DNA from: Bradyrhizobium lablabi | GTDB taxonomy: Bacteria; Pseudomonadota; Alphaproteobacteria; Rhizobiales; Xanthobacteraceae | Assembly (NCBI RefSeq): GCF_018131005.1 | Contig: NZ_JAFCJK010000006.1 | Location: forward strand, 186,001-250,000 | Direction of reading: 5' to 3' | Length of the DNA stretch: 64,000 bases | In this document: in pieces, positions 29,374 through 37,949 of the stretch | Position numbering within the stretch: position 1 is the stretch's first letter | Layout of the letters: each line of letters starts with the position of its first letter | Translations under genes and position numbers: made by a program | Notes under the pieces: model-generated | What the model was told of the DNA's origin: nothing | Databases searched by the model: none | The model's input: only the letters and a program-made list of their open reading frames with translations

Positions 29374-30608
29374 CTTGGACCGGTCCGCCACGCCGGCTCA
29401 GCTAACGGCTCGCCCGAGGAAGCCGGCGAACCGACAAGCGCTCCGTCCTCCCCGATCATCGAAACGGCGCCGTCTGGAGCAAGCGTCTGCGATCTGGCCG
29501 ACACCGGTCCGCATGTCAGCATGAAGTAATCGTACGATGCGCGCTTGTCATTTCCGCTAACGAATTGGCAGTGCAATCGGTAGAACCTCAAGCGAATACG
29601 CCGATACGTGGCATGCTCCAGCATTCGACCAATTTCGACAAGCCTGATAACGGGGCCGTTTTCCGGGGGCAACGCCATCCAAGCCATAGGATCGATGTTG
29701 TAAAAGTTCATTATGTCAACGCGAGCCTGATAGTCCCCCCAGAAGATGCCACGCGACCGCGCGACACGCGCTACCGCCGCGCGAAAGCGGCCTGCTCCAT
29801 TGTGCACCCCGATCTTGAGTACGGACGATCCGATCGTGAGAAACGTGACCGCCGTCTGGCGCGTACCGAGAGCCGGGTCCAGCGTCAATGCCCGATCAAG
29901 GAGATCAACTGCCAGTACAGCGCCAAGACTATGACCGATGACCAGGACTTCGTCCGCGTCGCAGTCACTCGCCGCTGCGACGATCTCCGCGGCCAGTCTG
30001 TCCAGTCTTTGCTCGAGGATCGAATTACCCCCTCGAACGTATTCGCGAGAAAAAATCCAATCGTCGAATAGTGCGCCCAGGTGCAACCAGCGCCAGGGTC
30101 CAAGCAGAAGTGCCGCGAGCACCAGGACGGTTGCGATCATGCCGACAAGAATCGAACCGCTGGTCTTTACGGCAAACATGCCGACGAGAAATGAGACCAG
30201 TGCCAGGATTCCGAACATGACGAATGGATAGAGAAAGAAACCTGCGTAGTGCCAATTGGTCCGCAAATAAGCCCAGAGAGCGCCGGACACGACGAAATCC
30301 AGAAAGGCAATGATGCCGAGCGGAATGCGCCAGAAAATCGTTCGACGGCTAAAGGTCTCGATTACATCGTCCCAGCGAACCAGCCGGTAATCGACTTCGA
30401 CCTGCCAATCTGGGCCAGACGTCGTCACGCTCCATTTCGTCTGGTCGGCGCCATCGTGCAGACCGCCGATTGAAGCCTTCACTGACCAGGCAGTCTGAAA
30501 TCTCGCGATTTCGCGTATAAAGCGACGTTGCGCCCCAGCATACGGCGTGATTGGATCATAGCCGCCTACATGGAACACCAGCCTCTTGGAGACGGCGGTT
30601 CTTGTCAT
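29370..30608 (-). CDS. Membrane protein with lipase-like alpha/beta hydrolase motif
   Basis: 412 residues from the ATG at 30608, after an AGGTGGA ribosome site. An N-terminal strand (SKRLVFHVGGYDPITP) resembles the start of a hydrolase fold, three or four membrane helices lie at about residues 120-200, and then DADEVLVIGHSLGAVLAVDLLD carries the nucleophile elbow G-H-S-L-G. ARVDIMNFYNIDPMAW follows. This split arrangement, with membrane helices inside the fold, is found in uncharacterised rhizobial proteins. It may be an esterase or lipase acting at the inner membrane. It is coupled to the ICMT-like gene and divergent from an SGNH hydrolase gene. Confidence 0.65.
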   Translation of the reverse strand: MTRTAVSKRLVFHVGGYDPITPYAGAQRRFIREIARFQTAWSVKASIGGLHDGADQTKWSVTTSGPDWQVEVDYRLVRWDDVIETFSRRTIFWRIPLGIIAFLDFVVSGALWAYLRTNWHYAGFFLYPFVMFGILALVSFLVGMFAVKTSGSILVGMIATVLVLAALLLGPWRWLHLGALFDDWIFSREYVRGGNSILEQRLDRLAAEIVAAASDCDADEVLVIGHSLGAVLAVDLLDRALTLDPALGTRQTAVTFLTIGSSVLKIGVHNGAGRFRAAVARVARSRGIFWGDYQARVDIMNFYNIDPMAWMALPPENGPVIRLVEIGRMLEHATYRRIRLRFYRLHCQFVSGNDKRASYDYFMLTCGPVSARSQTLAPDGAVSMIGEDGALVGSPASSGEPLAEPAWRTGPR

Positions 30609-30717
30609 TAATTCCACCTGCGCACTCTTCGAATTTTCCGCAACCTGTTGAGTTCGGACCGCGCAGCTTTCGCTCGATTTATAATTGCAATCATCAACCA
30701 GCGAACGTCTAGCAGCG

Positions 30718-31572
30718 ATGGCTGTCAATAGGAATTCGGCCAAATCACCAAGGGAATGCGGATTGAGTCGTTTCACCCTCCTTCCGCGGGCCATTACCGG
30801 TATCTTGTATCATACTGCCAGGGCTGCCAAAGTGGCTTCGGTCGGTGCCGTCATGCTTGCCGGAACGTCCGGCGAGGTGCGTCCGCAGGCACGAGAAGCG
30901 TCTCCCGCCGAGAGATGCCTTACGGCCAATCCCGGTCTCTCGCTGGGTGTACGGTTGCCCCGCACCGCAGAGCGTTTGAAGTCCAATGAGCCGTTGAAGA
31001 TTGTGGCCATCGGCTCATCCTCGACCGTGGGGCTCTGGGTGCTTGCGTCGGCAGCGACCTATCCCGAGGTGATGCGCCGAGAACTCTTGAGACTTAGATC
31101 AAACGCGACCATCAGTGTCGTCAACAGCGGTCGAATCGGCGACACAATCCAGTCCAGCATCGCACGGTTCGAACGCGACGTTCTCGCTCACAGGCCCGAT
31201 CTCGTCGTATGGCAGTTGGGCACCAATGACGTGGTCTGGGGTGATCGGCCGGACCAACTCCTCAAGAACAGGGTTGTTGAAGGCGTAAGGGCGCTCAAGG
31301 CAGCATCTACCGACGTAGTGCTCATGGACCTGCAATATGCACCAATGGTACTTGCGTCGGCCCACCACTCGACGGCCGAGGCCATCATCGCCGATGTCAC
31401 AAAGCAGGAACGTGTCGGACTGTTTTCTCGCTTCGCGCTGATGCGAAATTCGATCGACGCTGGCGTTGCTCAAGGCGCGCTTGTGTCCTGGGACGGACTA
31501 CATAATACGGCCGAAGGTTATGATTGCATCGGCCGAGCCCTTGCCCGGGCGATATCAAACAGTTCTCGTTAA
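30718..31572 (+). CDS. SGNH/GDSL-family hydrolase, exported
   Basis: 284 residues from the ATG at 30718. A weakly hydrophobic N-terminal segment (AKVASVGAVMLAGTSGE) may direct export or anchor it. The SGNH blocks are all visible: VAIGSSSTVG (nucleophilic Ser), NSGRIGDT (Gly), QLGTNDVVW (Asn) and SWDGLHNTAEGYDCIG (Asp-x-x-His). Family members are esterases, often removing acetyl groups from glycans or lipids. It stands apart from its plus-strand neighbours and is divergent from the lipase-motif gene, which suggests related envelope functions; that is inference. Confidence 0.85.
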   Translation: MAVNRNSAKSPRECGLSRFTLLPRAITGILYHTARAAKVASVGAVMLAGTSGEVRPQAREASPAERCLTANPGLSLGVRLPRTAERLKSNEPLKIVAIGSSSTVGLWVLASAATYPEVMRRELLRLRSNATISVVNSGRIGDTIQSSIARFERDVLAHRPDLVVWQLGTNDVVWGDRPDQLLKNRVVEGVRALKAASTDVVLMDLQYAPMVLASAHHSTAEAIIADVTKQERVGLFSRFALMRNSIDAGVAQGALVSWDGLHNTAEGYDCIGRALARAISNSSR

Positions 31573-31642
31573 CCCACTATCCTGGATGCCGGATTGACCG
31601 GCTTGTCTGCGCGACGATGGTCCATCCTGATCTCTTCGCGCT

Positions 31643-32143
31643 TCAGTTCGCGAATGCCGCAAAGCGTGCTGCGACCGCGAGATAGACGTCGCGGCGGAAC
31701 GGGACCACGAGATCGGCGACACGGTCGAGGCGCTCCCAGCGCCATTGATCGAATTCAGCGGGCTGATCGTTTCGCGAGGTCAGCGGGTCGATTTCCTCAT
31801 CCGATCCGATGAAGCGAAGCGCGAACCATTTCTGCCGCTGCCCGCGGAATTTCGCGAGCCGGTGCGACGAGGGTCCATCATAGAGCGGGAATTCGTAAGT
31901 CATCCAGTCGGTCTCGCCGAGATACTCGGCGCTGACCACGCCGGTCTCTTCCCAGAGCTCGCGCATCACCGCCTGGCGCGGATCCTCGCCCTCGTCGATG
32001 CCGCCCTGCGGCATCTGCCATTCGAGACCGGGCAGGACGATCTCCGGTCCATCATCCTTGAAGCGATGGCCGATCAGCACGCGTCCCTCGGCGTTGAACA
32101 GCGCGATGCCCACATTGGGGCGATAGGGTTTGCTGAAGAACAT
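31643..32143 (-). CDS. RNA pyrophosphohydrolase-like Nudix protein, paralogue 2
   Basis: 166 residues. The opening YRPNVGIALFNAEGRVLIGHR, the WQMPQGGIDEGED segment and the Nudix box G-x5-E-x7-REUxEExGU (GGIDEGEDPRQAVMRELWEETGV) are those of RppH, as are FRGQRQKWFALRF and EFDQWRWE. RppH removes the 5' pyrophosphate from mRNA and triggers decay. A close paralogue lies 20 nt upstream on the same strand, so the pair arose by tandem duplication. This copy has the intact Nudix glycine. Confidence 0.9.
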   Translation of the reverse strand: MFFSKPYRPNVGIALFNAEGRVLIGHRFKDDGPEIVLPGLEWQMPQGGIDEGEDPRQAVMRELWEETGVVSAEYLGETDWMTYEFPLYDGPSSHRLAKFRGQRQKWFALRFIGSDEEIDPLTSRNDQPAEFDQWRWERLDRVADLVVPFRRDVYLAVAARFAAFAN

Positions 32144-32163
32144 GGCGGTGCGTGCGCGGCAGG

Positions 32164-32667
32164 TTATTTGGCCGCGAGCGTGGCGAACTCCTGCACGACA
32201 CGCTCATAGACCGGTCGCTTGAACGGTACGATCAAGTCGGGGAGATTCCTCATCGGCTCCCAGCGCCAGGAGATGAATTCCGCCTTGTGCCCGCCTCCAG
32301 GGTTCGCCACATTGATCTCGTTGTCCTTGCCGGTGAAGCGCAGCGCGAACCACTTTTGGCGCTGGCCGCGATAGCGCCCTTTCCAGGCGCGGCCGGCGAT
32401 GGTGCGCGGGATGTCGTAGATCAGCCAATCGGCGATCTCGCCGAGCTTCTCCACGGAGCGGATGCTGGTCTCTTCGTAGAGCTCGCGCTTGGCGGCTTGA
32501 AACGTGTCCTCGCCGGGATCGACCCCGCCCTGGGGCATCTGCCAGACATGAGCCTCGTCGACATGCTCTATTCCACCGGCGCGCCGTCCAATGAAGACCA
32601 GACCGGCCGCGTTGAGTAACATGATGCCGACGCAGGTCCGATAGGGCAGCTCCTCATAACGTGCCAT
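32164..32667 (-). CDS. rppH: RNA pyrophosphohydrolase RppH
   Basis: 167 residues from the ATG at 32667 (MARYEELPYRTCVGIMLLNA). RppH-type features: VWQMPQGGVDPGED, Nudix box residues RELYEETSI (the glycine of the consensus is Ser here), YRGQRQKWFALRFTGKDNEI, and EFISWRWEPM. It converts 5'-triphosphate RNA ends to monophosphate. It precedes the second Nudix gene in the same direction and probably shares a transcript with it and with the polysaccharide deacetylase gene upstream. I cannot tell which of the two carries the main RppH activity. Confidence 0.9.
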   Translation of the reverse strand: MARYEELPYRTCVGIMLLNAAGLVFIGRRAGGIEHVDEAHVWQMPQGGVDPGEDTFQAAKRELYEETSIRSVEKLGEIADWLIYDIPRTIAGRAWKGRYRGQRQKWFALRFTGKDNEINVANPGGGHKAEFISWRWEPMRNLPDLIVPFKRPVYERVVQEFATLAAK

Positions 32668-32740
32668 GCCGTCCTTACCTCGCACGCTCCTAAGCTACCC
32701 GACTCGGCCCCGCAGGCTTACGTTGCGCCAACAGATTGAT

Positions 32741-33946
32741 CTAGTTCGATTTTGATTTCAGCATCGCCGTTGTCAATGGCACAAGCATGATGCCGCGGGA
32801 GTCCAGCGTCTTGATCCAGGCCGATAGCCGTTCGATTGAAACCGGCAAGGCGGAGGCGACGCCCACGGCCGTGCCGCGTTCCTTGGCGAGCGTCTCCAGC
32901 TTGACCAGCGTCCGGTCGATTTCGGCCGAAGTCGGCACCGCGTCGATGGTGAAATCGGCCTTGGCAAACGGGATAGCCTGGCCTGCGGCCAGCGAGGGGG
33001 CGACGCTCCTGGGCGTGGAACCGTCGTCGAAATAGCCGAGGCCGCGCTTGGCGGCCTCGCGGATGATCGGCTGCATGACCGGATCGGTGGCCACGAAGCG
33101 GGCCCCCATGAAATTGGCGATTCCGGCGTAGCCCTGGAGGCGGCTGAGGTGCCAATAGAAGCGGTCGAGATTCTGCTCGCCGTTGAGCGTCGTCAGCAGC
33201 GTCTGTGGTCCCGGATCATTGTCGGGATAGTCGAATGGTTCCATCGGGATCTGCAGCAGGATCTCATGCCGCTGCGTCCGCGCGCGCTCCGCCAGCTTTC
33301 CGGGGTCGGCGCCATAGGGCGTGAACGCCAGGGTCACCGCCGGCGGCAGTTTCATAATGGCCTCGGTGGTCTTGGCTGCGCCGACGCCGAGGCCGGCGAC
33401 CACGATTGCGACCACGGGCATCTTGGCGGCCCTGGTGCGGTCGGCATCAGCCGCGTAGACGGTGAAGGGTTTCAGCCCGTCGGCGACCACCGGAATCATG
33501 CCGTAGCGCGATTTTTCCAGCAGGCGCTGGTCTATTCCGGTCATCATGGGGGCGGGTGCATCCCCGTCCAGCTTGTCGGCGGCGTCGCCAGCGCCAATCA
33601 TCACGTCCTGGCGCTTGCCGCTGGAGCCATCGATGATGGTGACGGTCCTCGCTTCTCCGGCCGCGGCTGGCGGTTTGGAGACGGATTTGGCCGCATGCTC
33701 GGAATGTCCGGCTTGAGGCTTGTCGTCCGTCCCGGGGGACGAAGCCTTGCGGATCGCGATATGGGCGACCGGTTCGCCGCCGAGCGGATTGTCGTTGAAC
33801 AAGGCGACGCCGGCGAAAGCGACCAGCACCAGGCCGAGGAGCACGGCAAACGCCTGGATCGCGGTGAAAGGCAGCCGCATCCGGCGCGTCTTGCCCGCCG
33901 TCTTCTGCCCGAGCGGCGTGCTCAGTTCGTCGGCCGCCTCTGCCAT
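32741..33946 (-). CDS. Divergent polysaccharide deacetylase family protein
   Basis: 401 residues from the ATG at 33946 behind a GGGGAGGGG ribosome site. A cytoplasmic tail and one membrane helix (FTAIQAFAVLLGLVLVAFAGVALF, residues about 28-51) are followed by a Pro/Ala/Lys linker and a periplasmic domain with VVAIVVAGLGVGAAKTTEAIMKLPP, LLQIPMEPFDYPDNDPGP, NFMGARFVATDPVMQPI and GYFDDGSTPRS. This is the pattern of the DUF610/YibQ-type divergent deacetylases, often found beside ctpA and envC genes and thought to act on envelope polysaccharide. The substrate is unknown. Confidence 0.85.
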   Translation of the reverse strand: MAEAADELSTPLGQKTAGKTRRMRLPFTAIQAFAVLLGLVLVAFAGVALFNDNPLGGEPVAHIAIRKASSPGTDDKPQAGHSEHAAKSVSKPPAAAGEARTVTIIDGSSGKRQDVMIGAGDAADKLDGDAPAPMMTGIDQRLLEKSRYGMIPVVADGLKPFTVYAADADRTRAAKMPVVAIVVAGLGVGAAKTTEAIMKLPPAVTLAFTPYGADPGKLAERARTQRHEILLQIPMEPFDYPDNDPGPQTLLTTLNGEQNLDRFYWHLSRLQGYAGIANFMGARFVATDPVMQPIIREAAKRGLGYFDDGSTPRSVAPSLAAGQAIPFAKADFTIDAVPTSAEIDRTLVKLETLAKERGTAVGVASALPVSIERLSAWIKTLDSRGIMLVPLTTAMLKSKSN

Positions 33947-34055
33947 GCCCCTCCCCGAATCAGCAGAGCGAAGATAGCACGCCGCGGCGCGTTCCCATGC
34001 GCGCTGCCAACCCGTCAAAGCACGGTCTCGATGCCGGAGGCCGCCGGCCCACAAG

Positions 34056-34082
34056 CAAAAAGGGCAGCCCGAGGGCTGCCCT
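34056..34082 (-). terminator. Rho-independent terminator after ctpA
   Basis: AGGGCAGCCC (34061-34070) and GGGCTGCCCT (34073-34082) form a long GC stem, and on the minus strand the A run at 34056-34060 gives a T run after it. It lies 22 nt beyond the ctpA stop and separates ctpA from the deacetylase gene. Confidence 0.75.
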
Positions 34083-34103
34083 TCCGCTAGCGGGTTCTGG
34101 CGA

Positions 34104-35471
34104 TCAGTTCGCGGCCTTGTTGCCCGGCTTGTCGGCGGCGGCCTTGTCGCCCGCCGCGCCGGGGGGCGGCGCGGAACTGGCGGTCGACTTGATGCCGTGC
34201 AGGAGGTCATCGGCCATCTTCAGTGCCTTGTCATCCTTTGCGTCCGGCGGCACGTAGGATTGCGAGCCGGTCTTCTCGTCGCCGTCGTTCTTCAGATGGC
34301 CGCGCAGCGAGGCTTCGCCCTTGGTGTCGGTACGCGCCTTCAACTCGTCCGGCACGTCCTGCAGCACCTCGATGTCAGGCACGATGCCCTTGGCCTGGAT
34401 CGACTTGCCCGACGGCGTGTAGTAGCGCGCGGTGGTAAGACGCAGCGCGCCGTTGCCGGAGCCGAGCGGAATGATGGTCTGCACCGAGCCCTTTCCGAAC
34501 GAGCGAGTGCCGACCAGCGTCGCACGCTTGTGGTCCTGCAGCGCGCCGGCGACGATTTCGGAGGCCGACGCCGAGCCGCCATTGATCAGCACGATGACCG
34601 GCTTGCCCTTGGTCATGTCGCCCGCATGCGCGGCACGGCGCTGAGTTTCATCGGCGTTGCGGCCGCGGGTCGAGACGATCTCGCCGCGCTCAAGGAACGC
34701 GTCGGAAACGGTGACCGCCTCCTCGAGCAGACCGCCCGGATTGTTGCGGAGGTCGATGATGTAGCCCTTCAGCTTGTCGCCGATCTGGCTCGAGAGATTG
34801 GCGATTTCCTTCTTCAGGCCTTCGGTGGTCTGCTCGTTGAAAGTGGTGATGCGGATATAGGCGATGTCGTCGGCCTCGACGCGCGCGCGCACCGAGCGGA
34901 CGCGGATGTTGTCGCGCACCAGCGTGACGTCGATCGGATTGTCCTGGCCCTTGCGGATGATCTTCAGCCGGATCTTGGTATTGACCGGGCCGCGCATCTT
35001 CTCGACCGCCTGGTTCAGGGTGAGCCCCTGCACCGCCTCGTCGTCAAGCGTGGTGATGATGTCGTTGGCCATGATGCCAGCCTTTGAGGCCGGGGTGTCG
35101 TCGATTGGCGAGACGACCTTGATCAGGCCGTCTTCCATCGTGACTTCGATGCCGAGCCCACCAAACTCGCCGCGGGTCTGCACCTGCATGTCGCGGAAGC
35201 TCTTGGCGTCCATGTAGCTCGAGTGCGGATCGAGGCCGGACAGCATGCCGGAGATCGCGGATTCGACGAGCTTGCTGTCGTCGGGCTTCTCGACATAGTC
35301 GCTGCGCACGCGCTCGAACACGTCGCCGAACAGGTTGAGCTGGCGATAGGTGTCTGACGTCGCGGCACGCGCGCTCGATCCCATCAGCACCGCGCGGGGC
35401 TGGGTGATGAAGAGCGTCAGTGCCGCGCCGCAAGCGGCGCTGAGGAGAATTACAGAAGTCTTGCGCATCAT
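34104..35471 (-). CDS. ctpA: Carboxy-terminal processing protease CtpA (S41)
   Basis: 455 residues. Signal peptide or anchor at the N-terminus (TSVILLSAACGAALTLFI), a helical N-terminal domain, a PDZ domain (FGGLGIEVTMEDGLIKVVSPIDDTPASKAGI) and the protease core with catalytic Ser in NGGSASASEIVAGAL and Lys in SFGKGSVQTI. A long Pro/Ala/Lys-rich C-terminal tail follows. It degrades or trims periplasmic proteins, including cell-wall hydrolases in several species. The start overlaps the stop of the EnvC-like gene (ATGA), so production of the two is coupled, as in other alphaproteobacteria. Confidence 0.96.
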   Translation of the reverse strand: MMRKTSVILLSAACGAALTLFITQPRAVLMGSSARAATSDTYRQLNLFGDVFERVRSDYVEKPDDSKLVESAISGMLSGLDPHSSYMDAKSFRDMQVQTRGEFGGLGIEVTMEDGLIKVVSPIDDTPASKAGIMANDIITTLDDEAVQGLTLNQAVEKMRGPVNTKIRLKIIRKGQDNPIDVTLVRDNIRVRSVRARVEADDIAYIRITTFNEQTTEGLKKEIANLSSQIGDKLKGYIIDLRNNPGGLLEEAVTVSDAFLERGEIVSTRGRNADETQRRAAHAGDMTKGKPVIVLINGGSASASEIVAGALQDHKRATLVGTRSFGKGSVQTIIPLGSGNGALRLTTARYYTPSGKSIQAKGIVPDIEVLQDVPDELKARTDTKGEASLRGHLKNDGDEKTGSQSYVPPDAKDDKALKMADDLLHGIKSTASSAPPPGAAGDKAAADKPGNKAAN

Positions 35472-36841
35472 CCGCGAACCTTTTCGCCTTCATTTGCGGC
35501 CCACCATGGGCCTGGATCGATTGGAGTGCCGTCCTTACGGAACTCGACATAGAGCACTGGCTGGCTCGCATTTGTCGCGAGAATGGACGCGACCAGGGAT
35601 GTCGACCCCATGGTCGCGACCGGCTCCCCCGTAAGTACAAACTGGCCGATATTTACCGAAATGCGCTCCATACCGGCGATCAGGACATGATACCCGCCCC
35701 CGGCGTTGAGGATCAAGAGTTGTCCGTAGCTGCGGAAGGGACCAGCGTAAACAACCCAGCCGTCACACGGGGTTGTGACCTGCGAACCGGCCATGGTTGC
35801 CAAAGAAATGCCTTTTTGTGCGCCACCCGCACCGTCGGAACCGCCGAAATCGCGAATCTTGGTGCCGTTCACGGGATAGGCGAACAGGCCCTTGGCCGAG
35901 GCGAAGGCCACCGCCGGGCTGAGTCGGGCCGGATCCTTGAATCCCCCAAGATTCGGCTTGCCGTTAACCGTGGCGGGCGTGCCCTGGAGGTTGGCCGTCG
36001 CCGCCGCCTTGGCCGCGCTCTTGAGGTCCTGCTCCATTTTGGCGATCAGGCCCTGCAGGCTGTCCACCTGCTTCGACAGCGCAATGGCGCGCGTGCCTTC
36101 CGCCTCCATATCCTTTTCGACGGCGCTCTGCTGCCGCTGCCGTTCGTCGACCAGCGCCGCGAGCCGGGTCTGGTCATCCCTGAGCTTGTCGCGATCGCGC
36201 GCCAGCGCATCGCGCTCGGTCGAAATGGTCTTGCGCAGCGCGACCAGTTCGCCGAGATCGGCCGCGAGCTTCTCCGCACGGACCCGCAATTCCGGGACCA
36301 CCGAGCCGAGCAGCATCGCGGTGCGCAGCGACTGCAGTGCGTCCTCAGGTCGCACCAGCAGCGCCGGGGGCGTACGTCTTCCTGCGCGCTGGAGCGCGGC
36401 GAGCACCTCGATGACGTCGGCTCGGCGCGAGTCGAGCGATGATCTGATTTCGCGCTCGCGGCCACCGAGCGGCTGCAGGCGCGCTTCGGCGTCGCCGATT
36501 CGCGTTTCGACGCTGCGCACCTGGCCTGCGATGTCGATGAGCTGCTGATTGAGTTTGCTGCGGTCCTGGCCGATCGCTGCGATGTCGGCCTTCAGCTTCT
36601 CCTGCAACTCGCTCGCCTTGCGCTGCTGTTCGCGCGCGGCCTCCAGCTCCTGTTCGCGCTGCTTGATGGAGTCGGGGGATGTCGTCGCAGCCTCAGCCTG
36701 CTGCTCCGGCGGCGCGGCTTGCGCGCGCGCCGATGTCGGCGATATCGCGAGGAGCAGCGCGATTGCGAACGGAAGCGAGGCAGGAGGCCGACCGCGACGA
36801 AAAGCGTCGGATCGAAAAGGCATGTCCCGATTGTGCTGCAT
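35468..36841 (-). CDS. EnvC-like murein hydrolase activator with degenerate LytM domain
   Basis: 457 residues; a start at 36823 is also possible. Signal peptide (LPFAIALLLAISPTSARA), then a very long coiled coil (about residues 55-270, rich in Glu/Gln/Arg), then a LytM/M23 domain. The zinc ligands are lost: the HxxxD motif is replaced by KGISLATM and the HxH motif by LYVEF, while CDGWVVYAGPFRSYGQLLIL keeps the fold. Such inactive LytM proteins activate cell-wall amidases at the septum. It is coupled to ctpA downstream. Confidence 0.88.
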   Translation of the reverse strand: MQHNRDMPFRSDAFRRGRPPASLPFAIALLLAISPTSARAQAAPPEQQAEAATTSPDSIKQREQELEAAREQQRKASELQEKLKADIAAIGQDRSKLNQQLIDIAGQVRSVETRIGDAEARLQPLGGREREIRSSLDSRRADVIEVLAALQRAGRRTPPALLVRPEDALQSLRTAMLLGSVVPELRVRAEKLAADLGELVALRKTISTERDALARDRDKLRDDQTRLAALVDERQRQQSAVEKDMEAEGTRAIALSKQVDSLQGLIAKMEQDLKSAAKAAATANLQGTPATVNGKPNLGGFKDPARLSPAVAFASAKGLFAYPVNGTKIRDFGGSDGAGGAQKGISLATMAGSQVTTPCDGWVVYAGPFRSYGQLLILNAGGGYHVLIAGMERISVNIGQFVLTGEPVATMGSTSLVASILATNASQPVLYVEFRKDGTPIDPGPWWAANEGEKVRG

Positions 36842-36875
36842 CCGATCTATTCAGCGCTCGTCAATCCGCCGCGAC

Positions 36876-37358
36876 TCAGGCGCGGTGATATGGGTGGCCC
36901 GCCAGAATGGTGGCGGCCCGGTATATCTGTTCCAGAAGCATGACGCGGACCATCTGATGCGGCCAGGTCGCCGAGCCGAACGCAATGCGCAAGTTAGCGT
37001 TGCGCTGCAATTCAGGCGAAAGTCCGTCCGCGCCGCCGATCGTGAAGACAGTATTTGCGATTCCCTCGTCGCGCCAGCGGCCAAGCTGCTGAGCGAAGCT
37101 TGCGCTATCAAGGCTCTTGCCGCGCTCGTCGAGTGCCACAAACACATGTTTCTCCGGGAACAGCGCCGCGATCGAAGCAGCCTCTTCGGCCATCCGCGTG
37201 TGCGCGTCGCGCGCGCGGCTTTCCGCGATTTCATGAACGTCGAGGCCGCGAAAGCCGAGCTTACGGCCGATATCATCGAAGCGCTCGCGGTAGCGCTCGG
37301 CGAGCTCCCGTTCCGGGCCCTGCTTCAGGCGGCCGATGCAGATCACAACAAGATGCAT
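36876..37358 (-). CDS. rlmH: 23S rRNA (pseudouridine-1915-N3) methyltransferase RlmH
   Basis: 160 residues of the SPOUT class. The end of the protein has the trefoil-knot SAM site: FTIGGADGLSPELQRNANLRIAFGSATWPHQMVRVMLLEQIYRAATI, with HPYH at the C-terminus. It methylates pseudouridine 1915 in helix 69 of 23S rRNA. It lies between rsfS and the EnvC-like gene, its usual place in Rhizobiales. Confidence 0.96.
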   Translation of the reverse strand: MHLVVICIGRLKQGPERELAERYRERFDDIGRKLGFRGLDVHEIAESRARDAHTRMAEEAASIAALFPEKHVFVALDERGKSLDSASFAQQLGRWRDEGIANTVFTIGGADGLSPELQRNANLRIAFGSATWPHQMVRVMLLEQIYRAATILAGHPYHRA

Positions 37359-37408
37359 CAGCGCAATTTAGCTGCGCCGCAGCCGATTCGCATCGGCTTC
37401 GATCCGCC

Positions 37409-37828
37409 TTAGACCGCCGCGACCGCCGGGTTCTGAGTCCACAATCGCTCGAGATTGTAGAACTCCCGCACCTCGGGTCTGAATACGTGCACGATCACGT
37501 CGCCGGAATCGATCAGCACCCAGTCGCAATTGGGCAAACCCTCGACGTGGATGCTCTTGACCCCGTTTTCCTTCAGGCCCTTCGTCACATTTTCCGCGAT
37601 CGCGCCCACGTGCCGGTTGGCCCGGCCCGAGGTGATGATCATGTAGTCGGAATATGCAGATTTGCCGCGAAGGTCGATGGTGACCGTCTCTTCCGCCTTC
37701 ATATCGTCAAGGCGGGAGAGGATCAGATTCAGCGTCTTGTCGGCGTCGGGTTGCGCCTTCAAGGCCGCGGCTTTTGTCGATGTTTTACGCGCAGTCTTGG
37801 GAACCTTGGGTAAAACAGACTTAGACAA
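37409..37828 (-). CDS. rsfS: Ribosomal silencing factor RsfS
   Basis: 139 residues as read from a TTG at 37828. An N-terminal Lys/Ala-rich extension is followed by the conserved domain LDDMKAEETVTIDLRGKSAYSDYMIITSGRANRHVGAIAENV, EGLPNCDWVLIDSGDVIVHVF and REFYNLERLW. It binds L14 and blocks subunit joining in starvation. No ATG is available in frame. The best ribosome site (AAGGAA) is upstream and would suit a CTG four codons before the TTG, so the start is unsettled. Confidence 0.93.
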   Translation of the reverse strand: MSKSVLPKVPKTARKTSTKAAALKAQPDADKTLNLILSRLDDMKAEETVTIDLRGKSAYSDYMIITSGRANRHVGAIAENVTKGLKENGVKSIHVEGLPNCDWVLIDSGDVIVHVFRPEVREFYNLERLWTQNPAVAAV

Positions 37829-37949
37829 TACAGATGTGGCCAGGGACCATTCCTTTCACTGTATCGTGGATGCCGAATCCTCAGCGTCCACACACCATAC
37901 TACGCATGTGGGGTTAACGGTTTCAATATTCCAGTAATCCTCATGCATC

